From the NCBI GenBank assembly GCA_032821775.1, contig JAVLRN010000008.1:1240001-1304000 (forward strand): a DNA stretch of 64,000 nt, given 5' to 3'. The stretch is from Sanguinoderma infundibulare (Eukaryota > Basidiomycota > Agaricomycetes > Polyporales > Polyporaceae). Made by a program: the position numbers and the translations under genes. Shown piece after piece: positions 1-13,089 of this stretch; the stretch's first letter is position 1; each line of letters opens with the position of its first letter. The notes under the pieces are model-generated. The model was not told the DNA's origin. It did not search any database and saw only the letters and a list, made by a program, of their open reading frames with translations.

Positions 1-2423
1 AGGTGAGTATCGCAGTTTGCTCGGCGCCGTAGCTCAAGCGTGTTAAGATGGAGAACTTAGGTTGCGGACTCTTTCGTTGGAAGGTATTTCCGCCTGGAGG
101 GTTCCGGTCATCCAAAAGAACGCGCAGGGTCCCGGTTCTTGGTGTGTCGTATTCTTCTCCTCGGAGCGACCGACTACTTATTCTGAGCTTGTATACGTAG
201 ACCGAGATTCGCGCAGGCCTGACGACATGGGTGAGTGCGCCTGTTGCATCCGGGTGCATGCGTCTCGTCACACGAGGACTGACCTGGGGGCTAGGCTGCC
301 ATGGCATACATTGTGCGCACCCGCCTTCTCAAGTTCACTTGTAAGCATTCCCTGAACGCAGTACCCACTCTAGATCTCGGTCAACGCATCCATCCTCACG
401 GACTCGGGAGGGACCTGCGAGTGTCCAACGAACGACGGCTGTCTCAACGATACCGCCTACTCGGCGTGCCTCAACGAGATTCATCGCGACTTCATCACCA
501 CGACGGCCGCCATCTCCTCGCTCGCTTCCGTTCTCATGGGAGCACTCGCGAATCTCCCCGTCGGAATGGCCCCCGGCCTGGGTCTTAACGCATACGTGAG
601 CGACATCGTCTTCCAACCCGCACAAGCCGCTCAACGCGCTCCCGTCTAGCTCGCGTATTCAGTCGTCGGGTTTCACGGCAGTGGTATAATTACATACCGA
701 GAAGCTTTGGCTGCGGTCTTCATGGAAGGGTACGTCCGCGTGCTCCTTCTGAGGCACCAGCGTCAGCCTTATCTTTATCTTTGGCGTTGTGCGACCCAGC
801 TGGATTTTTTTCATCCTCTCGTTGCTCGGTCTCCGGCAATGGCTCGCCCGTATCATGCCCCAATCGCTCGTTCTGGCCGTCGGCGCGGGTATCGGTCTCT
901 TCATTGCGTTCGTCGGCCTCTGTAAGCGCGATAAGCTCCCGCCTTCTCCACGCGTCTCCCAGAGCTAAGGTTAAAACCAAACGCCTCCTAGCGTCTAACG
1001 GCCTTTTCGTCATCGGCGGCAATACGACGAACTTTGTCGGCCTTGGCGGCTGCAACCCCGAGGACTACCTTAGCTCCAGCATGCCATATTACTGCAACTC
1101 GAGGGTCATGCGGAACCCCACGATGTGGCTCGGTATCTTCACCGGGGGGTGCGTCTATCGCTATCTATGACGTTCTGGCGGTACGCTTAGCTGGTGATGA
1201 CACGCGCACTTGACAGCATCTTCACGGTGTTCATGATGCTCTACCGGGTCAAGGGGGCCATTATCTTCGGCATCTTCCTCACGTCCATCATCTCGTGGCC
1301 GCGCTCGACGGCTGTGACCGCCTTCCCCCACACCTCGGATGGGGACACGGCATTCGATTTCTTCAAGCAGGTCGTCACGTTTTGGCCGCTGAAGCATGTC
1401 GGGAACGCGCTCGATGTACGTCGGTTATTTTCGTAGATGCTAGTCTGGACCATTGACACCCATTTTTGTTCCTGGTAGTACAACTACGGTAGCGGGAAGG
1501 TGTGGTACGCGCTCATCACCTTCCTATATGTCGATATTCTCGGTGAGCATTCTCTGACTCCCTCCTTCCAATAACTCTGACTCAAGAATGCATGGACCAC
1601 CTTGAAGACACGACCGGTACGCTGTACTCCATGGCGAAGTTTGCTGGCCTTCGCGACCCGGTGACGCTCGACTTCGAGAACTCGACCATCGCATACTGCG
1701 TCGACGCGTTCTCGATCTCCATGGGTGCGCTCATGGGCACGTCCCCCGTCACCGCCTTCATCGAGTCCGCGACGGGCATCGCTGAGGGCGGTCGCACGGG
1801 CATCACGGCGATCGTCACCGGAGTCATGTTCTTCGTCTGCATCTTTTTCGCGCCGATCTTTGCGTCCATCCCCTCTTGGGCGACTGGCGGTGCGCTCGTT
1901 ATCGTCGGTTCGCTCATGATCCGCACGTGAGTGCAGTTGCTGTTTCCCCTCGTCTCTTGCTTCATGTCTGCGTATCGCGTTCCGCTACGCTAATGATGCC
2001 GCGCAGTTGTGTTCGGACGCCGCGGAATCATCTTGCTGATCACTGATCTTGCCACTGTATAGGTCGCGCGAGATCAACTGGGACTACATCGGCGACGCAC
2101 TCCCCGCGTTCCTCACGATCATCATCATCCCGCTCACGTACAACATCGCGTACGGCGTCATCGCGGGTATCCTCTCCTACATCATCCTCAACGGCGGCGC
2201 CTGGATCCTCCGCAGAGCCTCTGGCGGTCGCATCGTGCCAGCGAACTATGAGCTCGCCGAGAGGTGGACCGTGCCTCCGGGCGGCATCGTGCCTGGATGG
2301 GTCAAGGTGCTCACGGGCCGCAATGCCAAGGAGCAAGCCGACGTTCCGCTGGAGCACCATCGCCCGCGGACGTCGCCGTCACTCGACGAGAACACTAAAG
2401 GCAGCGTCGCGACGTCGGAGTGA
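1..2423 (+). CDS. AzgA-type purine (adenine/guanine/hypoxanthine) permease, 5' partial
   Basis: Proton-coupled purine uptake carrier of the plasma membrane, AzgA branch of the nucleobase-ascorbate/NCS2-like permeases. An intron runs 3-60, so the first exon (about ten residues in the family) lies outside the window. Exons follow at 61-141, 201-230, 295-312, 374-595, from 650 and onward, ending at the TGA at 2421. Reading across these introns gives the family signatures: VGRYFRLEGSGHPKERAGSR near the N-terminus, TEIRAGLTTW, AAMAYIISVNASIL, NLPVGMAPGLGLNAY, VVGFHGSG, and late TM segments FIESATGIAEGGRTG and TGGALVIVGSLMI. The C-terminal tail after about 2250 is hydrophilic. Intron-exon joins are clean GT-AG and I see no stop in the joined frame, so it looks functional. 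Exact substrate among purines cannot be read from sequence. Confidence 0.9.
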
Positions 2424-2959
2424 AGAAGGGTCTGCACACGACGACAGGCGTAGGAGTGCCGCATCTCGATGACATTGACGTGCTGTAGAAAACGTGGGCT
2501 GCCTAACCCCCCTCCTCTCTTGTTCGTCATTTTCCAGTATGGCACCATCACCTACAAGTATACCTGTATGTACATAGTAATGTGTCAGGAGAATTGTTGT
2601 TGTAGTCTGCCTTGCTGTTGCTCAATGCGTGCGAGTTGCTCGAACAGCGCTGTACTGTCCCCACCACTCGTGTGCTACAAATGCCTGGTGTTCTAATGAC
2701 AGATCTGGGTAGGACCAAAGTTTACGAAAACGTGGAGGTCTCGAAGTCGGGGATTAGGACGTTTAGTGCTCAGAATCCCGGGCATGCTAGCACACGTCGG
2801 ATGCGATGTCACGAGAGGTCGAATATCCGACGGAGTCAGGAAGGGTCATTACATGGCTAAACAGGATCCTCGCAAGATGCCTGTTGTTGTGTTGCATTGT
2901 GAGTACGGAACACCACAGGACGAAAGGAGTCCAAGGATCATACGCACCATCATTGATGT
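2424..2959. other. Intergenic, convergent 3' ends
   Basis: This holds the 3' flanks of the purine permease (+) and the SRPBCC gene (-). Short open frames are present but none resembles a known protein or has a plausible splice structure. Nothing further recognised. Confidence 0.5.
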
Positions 2960-3633
2960 CTAGGCCTGCGCCTGCGCCTCAGCTCTCTGCTTGAGTGCGC
3001 TCGCGACGTCTTCAACACATTGCCGCATCGTCGTGCCCATGAAGCGCTGGAACAGGTGCCTAGAAATCCCCCCGGTAACATGCCTCGTCTCGTACAGCGT
3101 CTTGCCGTCCGCGGTCACGCTCAGTGCCTGCGCGTGCTCCCCGCGGAAGAGACTCGGGAGCCGTCCGCCGCCCCAGGTGACCCTGTGCGCCGCGCGGTCG
3201 ACCAAGCTGATGCGCTCGTGCACGACCGTGGGCTTCTTAGACTTGCTAGACGCTGCCGAGTCGAGAGTGGGAGTGGGCGGCATCTGCATCGCCAGCTGGA
3301 GGGTCGCGTCTGCGCGGAGGGATTGGTCTTGGGTCGGCTTGTGCGAGGCGGCGTCGACGATGACTGCAGACCGGCTGGAAGGCGTGTCAGGACTCAGGAT
3401 CGTGGAGCCAGAAAGGTCTGGCAGGTGCCGGCGACATACTGATAGGGATTCCTGTCAAGCCAAACGGTTAGCTAGCAGCTTCCACGGAGAGGCAAAATAA
3501 CTTCTGCTTACCAGAGCGGGTATGAAGCGAGGTCAGTCACGATGTCCCATACTTTTTCGAGCGGAGCATCGATCTCGACGCTAGCGACGTACTCGACGAC
3601 CCCATGGAAATCTAAAGGTGGAAGGTTGCTCAT
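2960..3633 (-). CDS. SRPBCC (START-like) small-ligand-binding fold protein
   Basis: Predicted protein of 182 residues from three exons: 3633-3512, a 12-base exon 3451-3440, and 3374-2960. Their lengths (122, 12 and 415 bases) sum to a whole number of codons, and the joined frame is open to the TAG at 2962-2960. The N-terminal part carries VASVEIDAPLEKVWDIVTDL, the typical first strand and helix of the SRPBCC fold, followed after splicing by a WNPYHRS stretch. The C-terminal half has a basic strand reading HRVTWGGGRLPSLFRGEHAQ and GKTLYETRHVTGG. The family binds lipids or other hydrophobic ligands; substrate is unknown. The start at 3633 is the first ATG giving a normal N-terminus. It lies downstream of the CAD gene on the same strand. 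Without the micro-exon the frame stops early, so automated predictors may break it. Confidence 0.75.
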
Positions 3634-4230
3634 CACGCAGGGAAAATGTGTTGCGTACGGTACAGATCGAGTCCCACACTTGTGGTATAAGTACGCTACA
3701 TTGTGACGACTTACGCACTCACACGGCAGGAAGCCGGAGAGCGACGCGTAAGATCTGCGCAGTCGACGAAAGCATGTCATTGGGGATTAGATTATTATTT
3801 GATATCGAGGATCAACGGAAGCAAATACGTCTGCACCTGCGCACATCTTACGCGTCCTGGGAGACTCCCCTCTCTTCAAGCTGCCTGATCCTTGCGTTCA
3901 CGAGTCCTATTTCTGGGTCTTGTGGTTGAAAGCCGGGCGCGCTAAGCGAGGAACGAGGACTCGGATGACAGCATCACGGTGAGCGAGGTTAAAGCTGTTC
4001 ACAACGCCGCGCGGAGGTTATTTGGCCGTGTTTGGAAACGGTGGCTGCAAGTGGTACGCCGAGAAACATGATTAGAGGTCATCGAGTCGTGCTCGTAACG
4101 CTATTCTAGAAGAATGATGGATGCAATAAGATTGTCTAATGTTACTTTTACAGCTTGCGGCAATGACCGCTTGTTCGCAGTGGATACCTCTATAACCTAC
4201 AAAGTCATTGAAGTCCGAAGAGTTGTCCTT
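3634..4230. other. Intergenic between CAD 3' end and SRPBCC start
   Basis: About 600 bases that serve as the CAD 3' flank and the promoter of the SRPBCC gene (both minus strand). No convincing coding sequence was found, and no promoter element could be assigned with confidence. Confidence 0.5.
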
Positions 4231-7200
4231 CTAGCCCATAACACTAGCCAAAAGAGCCATACGTATCTGGCCAACGGAGAGGAATAATCAGAAGACTGCG
4301 GGCGAATGAAGACGGCGGATACTTACGAAGAGGCCATACCGCATCTGCCGGAAGTACACAGCACGACGAGAGTCGAAATCCACATCAGGATCGATTTCTA
4401 ATCCAGGTTGTGAGTGAAACGATGCTCCGCTCGCCAAAAATTGACTTACCGTTGACGCGCGGCAACGGGTGCATGACGATCATCTCCTCCTTCGCGCGGG
4501 ACAGCAGCGCATGGTCCACGCGGTACGCGTCCTTGACAGCGTTGAAGTCCGCCTCGTCCTTGAACCGCTCCTTCTGCAGTCTCGTGACGTACAGAACGTC
4601 CGTGTCTCCGAGCACCTCCTCCAAAGATTCGCACTGGTATACGGGTATGCCGGCCTTGCGCGCCGCGGACACTACGTTCGCGGGCATCGCGAGCGAGGGA
4701 GGTGAGACGAAGTTCAACCTGACCGAATAAAGCGACAAGAGCGTGACGAGGCTGTGGACCGTTCGTCCGTTCTTGAGATCCCCGAGCATGGTGATTGTGC
4801 GCCCATTGACCGTCCCCAGTTCCGATCGGATAGTGTAGACGTCGAGAAGAGCCTGGAAGAGTCCACCGTGAGTTTTGTGTTCATGATATTCATACATATA
4901 ATCATTACCTGAGAAGGGTGCTCTCCAATACCGTCGCCAGCGTTGAGGATGGGGACAGGCGAAAACTTGGCCGCGAGCTGCGAGCTACCAACATCAGGGT
5001 GGCGAATGACGATGGCATCCGCGTAGCAGCCGAGAGTGCGGATAGTGTCCGGGAGGCTCTCGCCCTTGAGAACGGAGGACGAATCGACGTGCACGTTCAC
5101 GACCTCTCCGCCACATCGCTTCATAGCCGTGTCGAACGAAGACGACGTCCGAGTCGAGGGCTCATAGAAGAGCGTCGCGAGCACTTTGCCCTTGAGGATG
5201 TCGAGCCTCCCGTTCCTCTCCACCTGCAGCTGCATCTCGTGCGCAAGAGTGAAGAGATCGTGCACATCCTTGTGCCCGAACTGCTTGACGGTGAGGATGT
5301 GGCTACGGTGGAAGGCGGGGTGAGGCAGGTGGCTAAAGTTTGGCACGTTCGCCACGGGGCCGTGCACTGGTGCGAGGGCGGTCGAAGAAACGGCGGCCGA
5401 CAGGAGCTGAGTCTGGGCAGCGATTTCGGCAGCAGCCCGGAGGCCAATCGGAACTTCTGGCTTCGCGCTTGAGACCGACGCTCGCCTCTCAAGGGCAGGG
5501 TGGCTGATCGTGGCACTGGAGAGGTCCTTGCCCAATGGCCCGCTTGATAAGACGCCATCCAGGAACGCTGTCTGGCCATGGATCTGGACGCGGTGAACGG
5601 AGCCATTCACGACCGTGCCCTCGAGAGGAGACCACGTGTGCTCCAGCATGTGGAACTGGTGCTTGCGACCGACGACAATTTCCACGTTAGTATGACCTTG
5701 GTCCGGGAGGGCAAAGATGCGAAGGGGATTGTCGTGGAGTCGCAGGCGAATGTCATCCAGGGTGAGGCGTCCGGATGCAACCGCACCAAGGAGCAATGGG
5801 AGCGTCTCCTCGATACCCGACGTCGCAGAAGCCTTCTTGCCGAGCTGGCTGGCAAGCTCATAAGGAACGCGACCGACCGAGAATACGTCGATGGACTCGA
5901 GGTTGTTCCAGAGATATTGCTGGTCCTCTGCTGTGGGCAGGCAAGTCGCACCAGGGAACTGCTCCTTGGTGAAGAACAAAGCGTACACGGAAACGTCGCA
6001 GGTGACCTTGAGCTTCTTGCCCTTGCTGAGCGAGATGAGCAACATATCCTCCTTGGCCTGCACGTTCGTTACGTGGAGCGACTTGCTGTGAAGGTCGGCC
6101 AAAAGCAAAATAGGAGCGAGGTTCGCGCCACGCGCATCGGTGACGATGGGCTTCTCGGGTGGCCACGACGCAAAGTGTGTAGCCGCAGCGGTGATCTGAC
6201 TGTCCGGGTCACCATAGCGGAACGGAACAAAGAGCGACTTCACATCCGCCTCGAGCTCGTCATCCAGCGTACCAGCGTTGGCAGGCGTCGCGGTGATGCT
6301 CATCGCGTAGTTGCAGTACGCAGCACCCGCTATGTTGCTGCTCGCCTTGTCAAGCGACGTTCTATCCGTGATCCTCGTCTGGAGACCCACGGGGAGGACG
6401 ACCGAAGTGACGAAACCTCCGCTGATCGAAGCTTTCGTCGCGTTGATGAAGTCCTCGCCGGCCATCGTGAGGTCAGGAACGAAGCTGGCGATGTTGACCA
6501 GACCAGGGAAGGTGTGCGTCTCGTGCGAGGTCTTGAAGTCGACAGGAGAGACCTCCAGCGGCATCTTCCGCACCAAGGCCTCGAAGAGCAGCTTCGCGAT
6601 CTTGACGTTTGTGATGAGCGGGACGGCGAAGTCGACGGCCATGCGACGAGTGCGGTAGCCCTTGCTCGCGTAGCTGGCAGGACGCCTATAGTGGTTCTTC
6701 GACGGGAGGTTGATGTACATGTCGATGAGGTTGTTGGCGAGATGCTGGGTGAGGGAGTACTCCGACTTCTGGTCGCTATCTTCCCCAAGAATCTCGAGGT
6801 ACTATAAAACAATAGAACGTTAAAGACTTGCAATGAACTACAGCGCCACAGGTAACACGCACCTTGCAAGGGACGTGATGCTCAGTGAAGAAGTCGGCCG
6901 TCCCGGAAGTACCGAAGATGTTGTAGCCAGCAGCATGCAGTCTCTGAACCGAAGGCAAGATCTCGAGCTTCTCCTTGAAGCTACCGATCGAGAACAGGAT
7001 GTTCTTCTTCGGCAACACAATACCAGTCGAAACGAGCGCCTTGACATATGCTTCGTACTTGTCCTTGCCGAAGCAAGCGACCTCTCCCGTTGACGCCATC
7101 TCCACACCTAGAACAGGGTCCGCACCAGACAAGCGACTGAAGCTGAACTGCGGGACCTTGACACCGACGTAGTCTGGAGGCAGGGGGACGTGCGGGTACG

Positions 7201-10200
7201 GCTCTACAGGAATGCTCAGCATCACCTTCGTCGCCATCTCGATCGCGTCGATCCCCGTGACCTTCGAGACGAAGGGGAACGAGCGCGCCGCACGGAGGTT
7301 GCACTCGATGACCTTGATCTCGTTGTTCTTCGCGATGAACTGGATGTTGAACGGGCCCGTGACGTTGAGCGCGTTGCCGATCTTGAACGTCGCGTCCTCG
7401 ATCCGGCGGACCGTCTCCGGGTCGAGATCCTGGGGCGGGTGGATGAGGGTTGCGTCGCCAGAGTGAACGCCTGCGTTCTCGACGTGCTCCGAGATGTATT
7501 GCATAATGACCTTGCCGTCCTTCGCGACAGCGTCCATCTCGATCTCCTTCGCGCCCTCGATGTACTTTGTGATGACGACAGGGTGCTCGCGAGAGACGGC
7601 CGTAGCCTGGGAAAGGTAGCTGACGAGGTCGTCCTGGCTGAACACGACGTTCATGGCAGCGCCAGAGAGCACGTAAGACGGCCGGACAAGCACCGGGTAG
7701 CCGACCTTGTCGCAGAACGCATGCGCCTCCTCGAAGCTCGACAGCTCCTTCCAGAGCGGCTGGTCGACGCCGATCTCGTCGAGCAGACGCGAGAACTTGA
7801 ACCGGTTCTCCGCCGTGTCGATCATCTCTGGAGACGTCCCATAGATCTTCACGTTCTGGCGGTAGAGCGGCAGCGCGATGTTGTTCGGCGTCTGGCCACC
7901 CATGGAGAGAATAACACCACGCGACCGCTCGGTGTCATAGATGTCGAGGATGGTCTCCAGGCTGATGTTCTCGAAGTACAGGCGGTCGGCCTCGTCATAG
8001 TCGGTACTGACGGTCTCGGGGTTGTAGTTGACCATGACCGTCGGGAGACCCTGGTCGCGAAGAGTGCGGATAGCGCGGACCGCGCACCAGTCGAACTCGA
8101 CAGACGAACCGATACGGTACACACCAGATCCAAGGACCATGACACCGCAGTCGTCGAAAGTGATGTCGTGCTCGACAGCATTGTACGTGGTGTACAGGTA
8201 GTTCGTGAACGCGGGGAACTCCGCGGCGACGGTATCGATCTGCTTGACGAACGGCGCGACACCGTTCTCTTGGCGCAGCCGACGGATAGCGAGCTCCGTC
8301 GTGCCCAAATAAGTCGCGATCTGGCGGTCCGAGAAGCCAAGTTGCTTGGCCTGACGGAGAATGTCCTTGCCGATGGAGTTGATGTTGGTTTGGCTGCGGT
8401 TATTGACGCTCAGGATACTCATCTTTCCACAAGCAGGAAGCACAACACTTACTAGAGACGCTGTTCCATCCTGAAGATCGACTGCAGCTTCGTGAGGAAC
8501 CACTTGTCAATGTTGGTCATCTGCCATATCTTCTCGACGCTGTACCCGCGGTGGAACGCGGTAGCGATGGCGAAGATGCGTTTGTCCGTAGGATTCATCA
8601 GCTCCTCGTCAATGTCTTCCACGAAGTCATTCTACGAAACGGCCAAACTCGTCAGCACTGGCGTTCCCACAAAGTGCAAGTTGACTGCACCAACCTTAGC
8701 GAAGCCCAAGAATTGATCGTCAATCGCCCGGATCGCCTTCTGGATCGTCTCCTGGAACGACCGCCCGATACTCATCACCTCGCCCACACTCTTCATGCTA
8801 CTGCTCAGCAGCCGGCTGACGCGGTTAAACTTCTTCAGATCCCAGCGCGGGATCTTCACCACCACGTAGTCCAAGCTCGGCTCGAAACACGCCGACGTCA
8901 CCTTCGTCACTGAGTTCTTGATCTCGTTCAAGGGTATTCCCAGCCCGAGCTTCGCGGCAATGAACGCGAGCGGGTACCCCGTCGCCTTTGACGCTAGAGC
9001 GGAGGAGCGCGACAGACGAGCGTTGACCTATGGAATGGACGACGTCAAAGTCATGGTCAATTAAGGTGGGGACTGCCGAAGGCATGTCGCGAGATTTACC
9101 TCGATGATGCAGTACTCCCGAGACGTGGGGTTGAGCGCGTACTGGATGTTGCACTCGCCGACGACGCCCAGGTGCCTAATAACGTTGATCGCCGTCGTCC
9201 GGAGCATGTTGTAGTCCGCGTCCGATAGTGTCTGCGACGGCGCCACCACAATCGAATCCCCAGTGTGGATCCCGAGCGGGTCAAAGTTCTATGCTGGAGG
9301 TCAGCACGCACATCAAACAGAGCAACGTGGTCTGGGAACACTCGCCTCCATATTGCACACGGTGATGCAGTTGTCGCGGCAGTCCCGTACGACCTCGTAC
9401 TCGATCTCCTTCCACCCCTTCATGCTCTTCTCGACCAGCACCTGCGGGCTCGTCGCGAACGCTTTGCTGCACAGCGCCTTCAGCTGCTGCTCGTCCTGCG
9501 CGAAGCCCGAACCGAGACCACCAAGCGCGTACGCCGCGCGGACGATAACGGGGTATCCAATGGTGTTCGCGGCAGCAATCGCCTCGTCCACCGTAGTCGC
9601 AGTGCTGGACTGTGCGCACCGCTCGCCGATCTCCTCCATCGCGCTCGCGAAAAGCTGACGGTCCTCGGTCATGATGATCGTGTCGATGGGCGTTCCCAGG
9701 ACCTTGCACCCCAGGCTCTCGAACTCGTCCTTGAGCTTGATCCCGACGTTGAGCGCAGTTTGGCCCCCGAACGTGACGTAGATCCCGTCCGGCTTCTCGT
9801 ACTTGATGATCTTGCGCACAAACTCGGGTGTGACAGGCAAGAAGTACACCTTGTCCGCGAGCCCGCGCGACGTCGCGATCGTCGCAATGTTCGGGTTCAA
9901 CAAGATGGTGTAGATGCCCTCCTCCTTGAGCGCCTTGATCGCCTGCGACCCGGAGTAATCGAACTCCCCCGCCTGACCAATCGACAGTCCGCCAGAGCCG
10001 AGGATGAGCACCTTCTGCACGTTCGCTCGGGGCACGCGCGCCTCGTTCTCCTCCTTGGTCCCGCCGGGCATGGAAATGGGGACGAGGCTGCCGGTCCTCG
10101 CGCAGTCGACGATGTTCTGGATGAACACCTCGAACAGGAACTCCGTGTCGCGCGGGCCGGGTGTCGACTCGGGGTGGAACTGGACGGAGAAAAACGGCTT

Positions 10201-11531
10201 GTCGATGCAGTAGATGCCTTCGTTGCTCCCGTCGTTCGCGTTCTGGAACAGCTCCCTCCAGCCCTCGGGCAACGACGCTGCCTCGACCTGGTACCCATGG
10301 TTCTGGCTCGTGATATAGCACCGACCACTGAGCGCGTCCGTGCAAGGGATGTTGTGGCCGCGGTTACCGTACTTCATCTTCGACGTCGTCGCTCCCGCCG
10401 CGAGGGCGAGCAGTTGATGGCCAAGACAGATGCCAAAGATTGGCCGGTCGCCCTTCTCCATCGCGCGCGCAAGGCGCTCAATGGCGGGGGTCACCATCGT
10501 GGGGTCGCCAGGGCCGTTCGAGATAAACAAGCCGTCGAATGGTTCCTCGGGCTCCGCGAGGTAGTCATAGTCCCAAGGGACGACCTTGAGCTCCACGCCA
10601 CGGTGCGTAAAGCAGCGGATCTGGTTGTACTTCATGCCTACGTCTACCGCAAGGACGCGGAGCGGGCGCGACCCGGACGGGTGCATTTTGGGTTCCCCAA
10701 GCGGCTTGGAAACGCGCGGGGTTTTTGTGGACACGACGGCGACGAGATTCTCCTCGTTCGGGTCCGAGAATGGGATGTCGACGTAGTCCGCGCGCCAGCG
10801 TGCGGCGACACCGTTGGCGAGTGCCCCTGGAGGCGATGGAGCGCGCGACACAGGCGCAGACGGTGACATCAGCGACGCGCTGCTGCTGCTGGCACCCGCG
10901 TCCGTCGGTCTGGCCAAGATCTTCCCAAGCATAGATCCCTTCTCGCGAATCCTTTTGGTGAGCGCGCGCGTGTCGACGCCGAAGATGGCGGGCACGCCGC
11001 TCTCCTTGAGCCATTGGCCGAGCGAGGAGCCGGCGAGGAAGTGGCTGTAGTCTTCCGAGTACGACCCCACCACCAGGGCAGCGACATGGACGCGCGAAGA
11101 CTCGAAGTCTTGTGGGATGTCGTCGACAAGCGCCGCTTCGGGCCGAGTGGGTACACCGTAGTTTCCAATGAGGGGGTATGTCAAGATGAGGATCTGACCT
11201 TCGTACGACGGATCGGTGAGGGACTCGGTGTAGCCAACCATACCTACGCAATGCAAGAATGAACCTATGGACTGAAGCGAAAGACGGGAGGGTGCGTACC
11301 TGTCTGGAACACGCACTCTCCCGCAACGCTCTTCCCCGCCGCACCAAAGCTGATACCGCGAAAGGCGGTGCCGTCGGCCAGCTCAAGGACAGCATCCACG
11401 ATCTGGTTTTCATCCTGGACCGAAGTTGCAGCGATTGGAGGGGCGGGAAACCGGTTGTTGTAGGTGGAAGCGGAACGAGCGAGGACGGGTCGGACGACGT
11501 TTGCCTTGAGGGCTGGGTTCGAGAGAGCCAT
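4231..11531 (-). CDS. URA2: CAD-type multifunctional enzyme: GATase, CPSase, DHO-like domain, ATCase
   Basis: First two steps of UMP synthesis, in the cytosol, giving carbamoyl phosphate from glutamine and then carbamoyl aspartate. About 2,250 residues in some ten exons. ATG at 11531 (MALSNPALK). Order of domains: small GATase subunit domain, class I glutaminase with [12 protein letters not shown] (nucleophile Cys) and QFHPEST; CPSase N half with [20 protein letters not shown]; CPSase C half beginning [22 protein letters not shown]-like domain; a DHOase-like domain; and a C-terminal ATCase with [19 protein letters not shown] and the final [16 protein letters not shown]. The DHOase-like part lacks the HxH metal site, which is normal for fungal URA2, so dihydroorotase must be encoded elsewhere. 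Introns include one GC-AG intron (9289-9345) and one of 39 bases before ILSVNNRSQ. The last two introns lie in the ATCase end, and the stop is at 4233-4231. UTP feedback regulation is known for the family but not readable here. Confidence 0.95.
9289..9345 (-). other. GC-AG intron in CAD gene
   Basis: Between the CPSase codons for CNME and [12 protein letters not shown] the sequence requires a 57-base intron that begins GCGAGT and ends CATAG on the minus strand. The joined protein is exactly the conserved CPSase sequence. No GT donor gives the right frame. Confidence 0.8.
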
Positions 11532-13089
11532 GGTGGTCAAACTAATGGATTGGAATGGAGTTCGTTGGGTTCGTGTGTCGGTGCTGGCCTCTTCCTCTTC
11601 GCTCGTCCGCTCTGCAAGGGATTCGAGTGAAGAGGAAGAGAAAAAGAACGATCGACTCTCCCTTCCTCAATAAAAACCTTCAATCTCGCCACGTGCATCT
11701 AGATCTCTCAGATTGGATCCGGAGATAAAGCGGCCTTTTGATCCGGACTGCCCAATATGTTAATGATACTGTACATCCGGCGGTTAGGCGGGCCCAGACT
11801 CCAGTGGCGAAGAAATGTTACTGCAGTCGACCTCGCGAGCTCCACTGTGGATCACGCAAGGCATATACCGACAGGTCATCTGAAATGAACCACTGCGCAC
11901 AGTGTCGCAAGTTTCTTAGTCAACGCAGTAAACGATCGCGGCCGAGGTCGACTGGGGGTGCAGCACCCCTTTGGGTACCGCCCTGCGCGTCATGCCAAAA
12001 GGTGGGCAAAAACGCGAGGATTTTCTTAGTCGTAAACTACTTCCATGTGTGCAAGGAATACGGCGGCGTGGTTTGTGCGGTGTGATGAAGAAGGATGGAG
12101 TCGTGGGTGATCGTGTACATGGAGTGGAACAAACATCTGAACTCTTGACCGTCGTAGAGCAAACCCATCAGCTCTGTAGGCGTTCGCTCAGCTAATAAAG
12201 CCTCATACAATGGAGCGCAGGGTGGAGAAAGTGTAGCGAAAAGAACAGCGGCTGCATATATGCGCCGCGGTTCCTCCCGCACCGTCAATGAACCACCCCG
12301 TCCTGACTATAAGACAACAAATAAGCACCACGTACTTCTGGATCCACATAACGTGGGGACCATGGCTTCGTTTGCTGCATAAGCCTCGTTGACCATGAAC
12401 GCGCACGCAAATGGTCCGACGCGCGAGGTGGTATCGTCAGCGGATAGCAGGAAACGACCGAAAAGGTCCGTCCACGAGACGAATTGGAGCGCGGAGGAGA
12501 TGATAGAAGGAAGACAAAACGCGTGTTGTCGTGGGACGCGTCTTATATATACGAGCGCAGCGACGGACGATCGCTGCTGGAAATGAAATAGAAGCTTCTA
12601 TGGAACCCGAGGCAGCGGGGATGCCATGTATGGTAGGAACTGTTCCACAGGCCCGGACGGAGGGGTGGACGTGCGCATGATCGACGTCGGTGTTGCAAAG
12701 TTGATAACACAAAATCACGTTCAAAGATGTATCTGGAACGAGACGTCAGCATACGGTCAGCGTGCGCGCGCATGTGGGTACACACCATGCGTACCTAACA
12801 TCTCGCAGCGAGATTCACGCGTCACGCGTCGCGGCCGGCGCCCTCCAGCTGCAGAAGGCCTTCTTGACAGCACAGCACAGAAGAACGTCACAGCTGTCTA
12901 GCAGAACGCCGCACGGAGCGCACGGTGGTCAAGGGCTTACATCGAATCATCGCAAAAGCGCGCGTCAGCCAAATGCGCGACTTCTGTCACCACTACTGCC
13001 ATTATTTCATGCTCTTTCCAATCCTCGGAAGCACAATTATCGGGCATATGGGCGCTGGCGGACCATGCGGTAGAAGCCGGGCATCGGAG
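11532..13089. other. CAD promoter region and non-coding spacer
   Basis: The first 200 bases upstream of the CAD ATG contain a pyrimidine-rich stretch on the minus strand and an AT-rich TTTTTATTG motif near 11670, a plausible core-promoter region. Further out I see only short open frames without protein resemblance. A TATATATA-like stretch lies near 12545. No gene can be supported. Confidence 0.4.

Noticed and set aside
3420..3460. A simple two-exon model of the SRPBCC gene reading on from WNPYQYVAG
   Set aside because: That frame reaches a stop within 20 codons and loses the conserved C-terminal half; the three-exon model with a 12-base exon solves both problems.
5578..10866. Very long plus-strand open frames (for example 5578-6807, 7190-8455, 9265-10866) opposite the CAD gene
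   Set aside because: They are shadows of the GC-rich codon usage of CAD on the other strand; their products are Arg/Leu/Asp-rich with no domain, and the minus strand is unambiguous.
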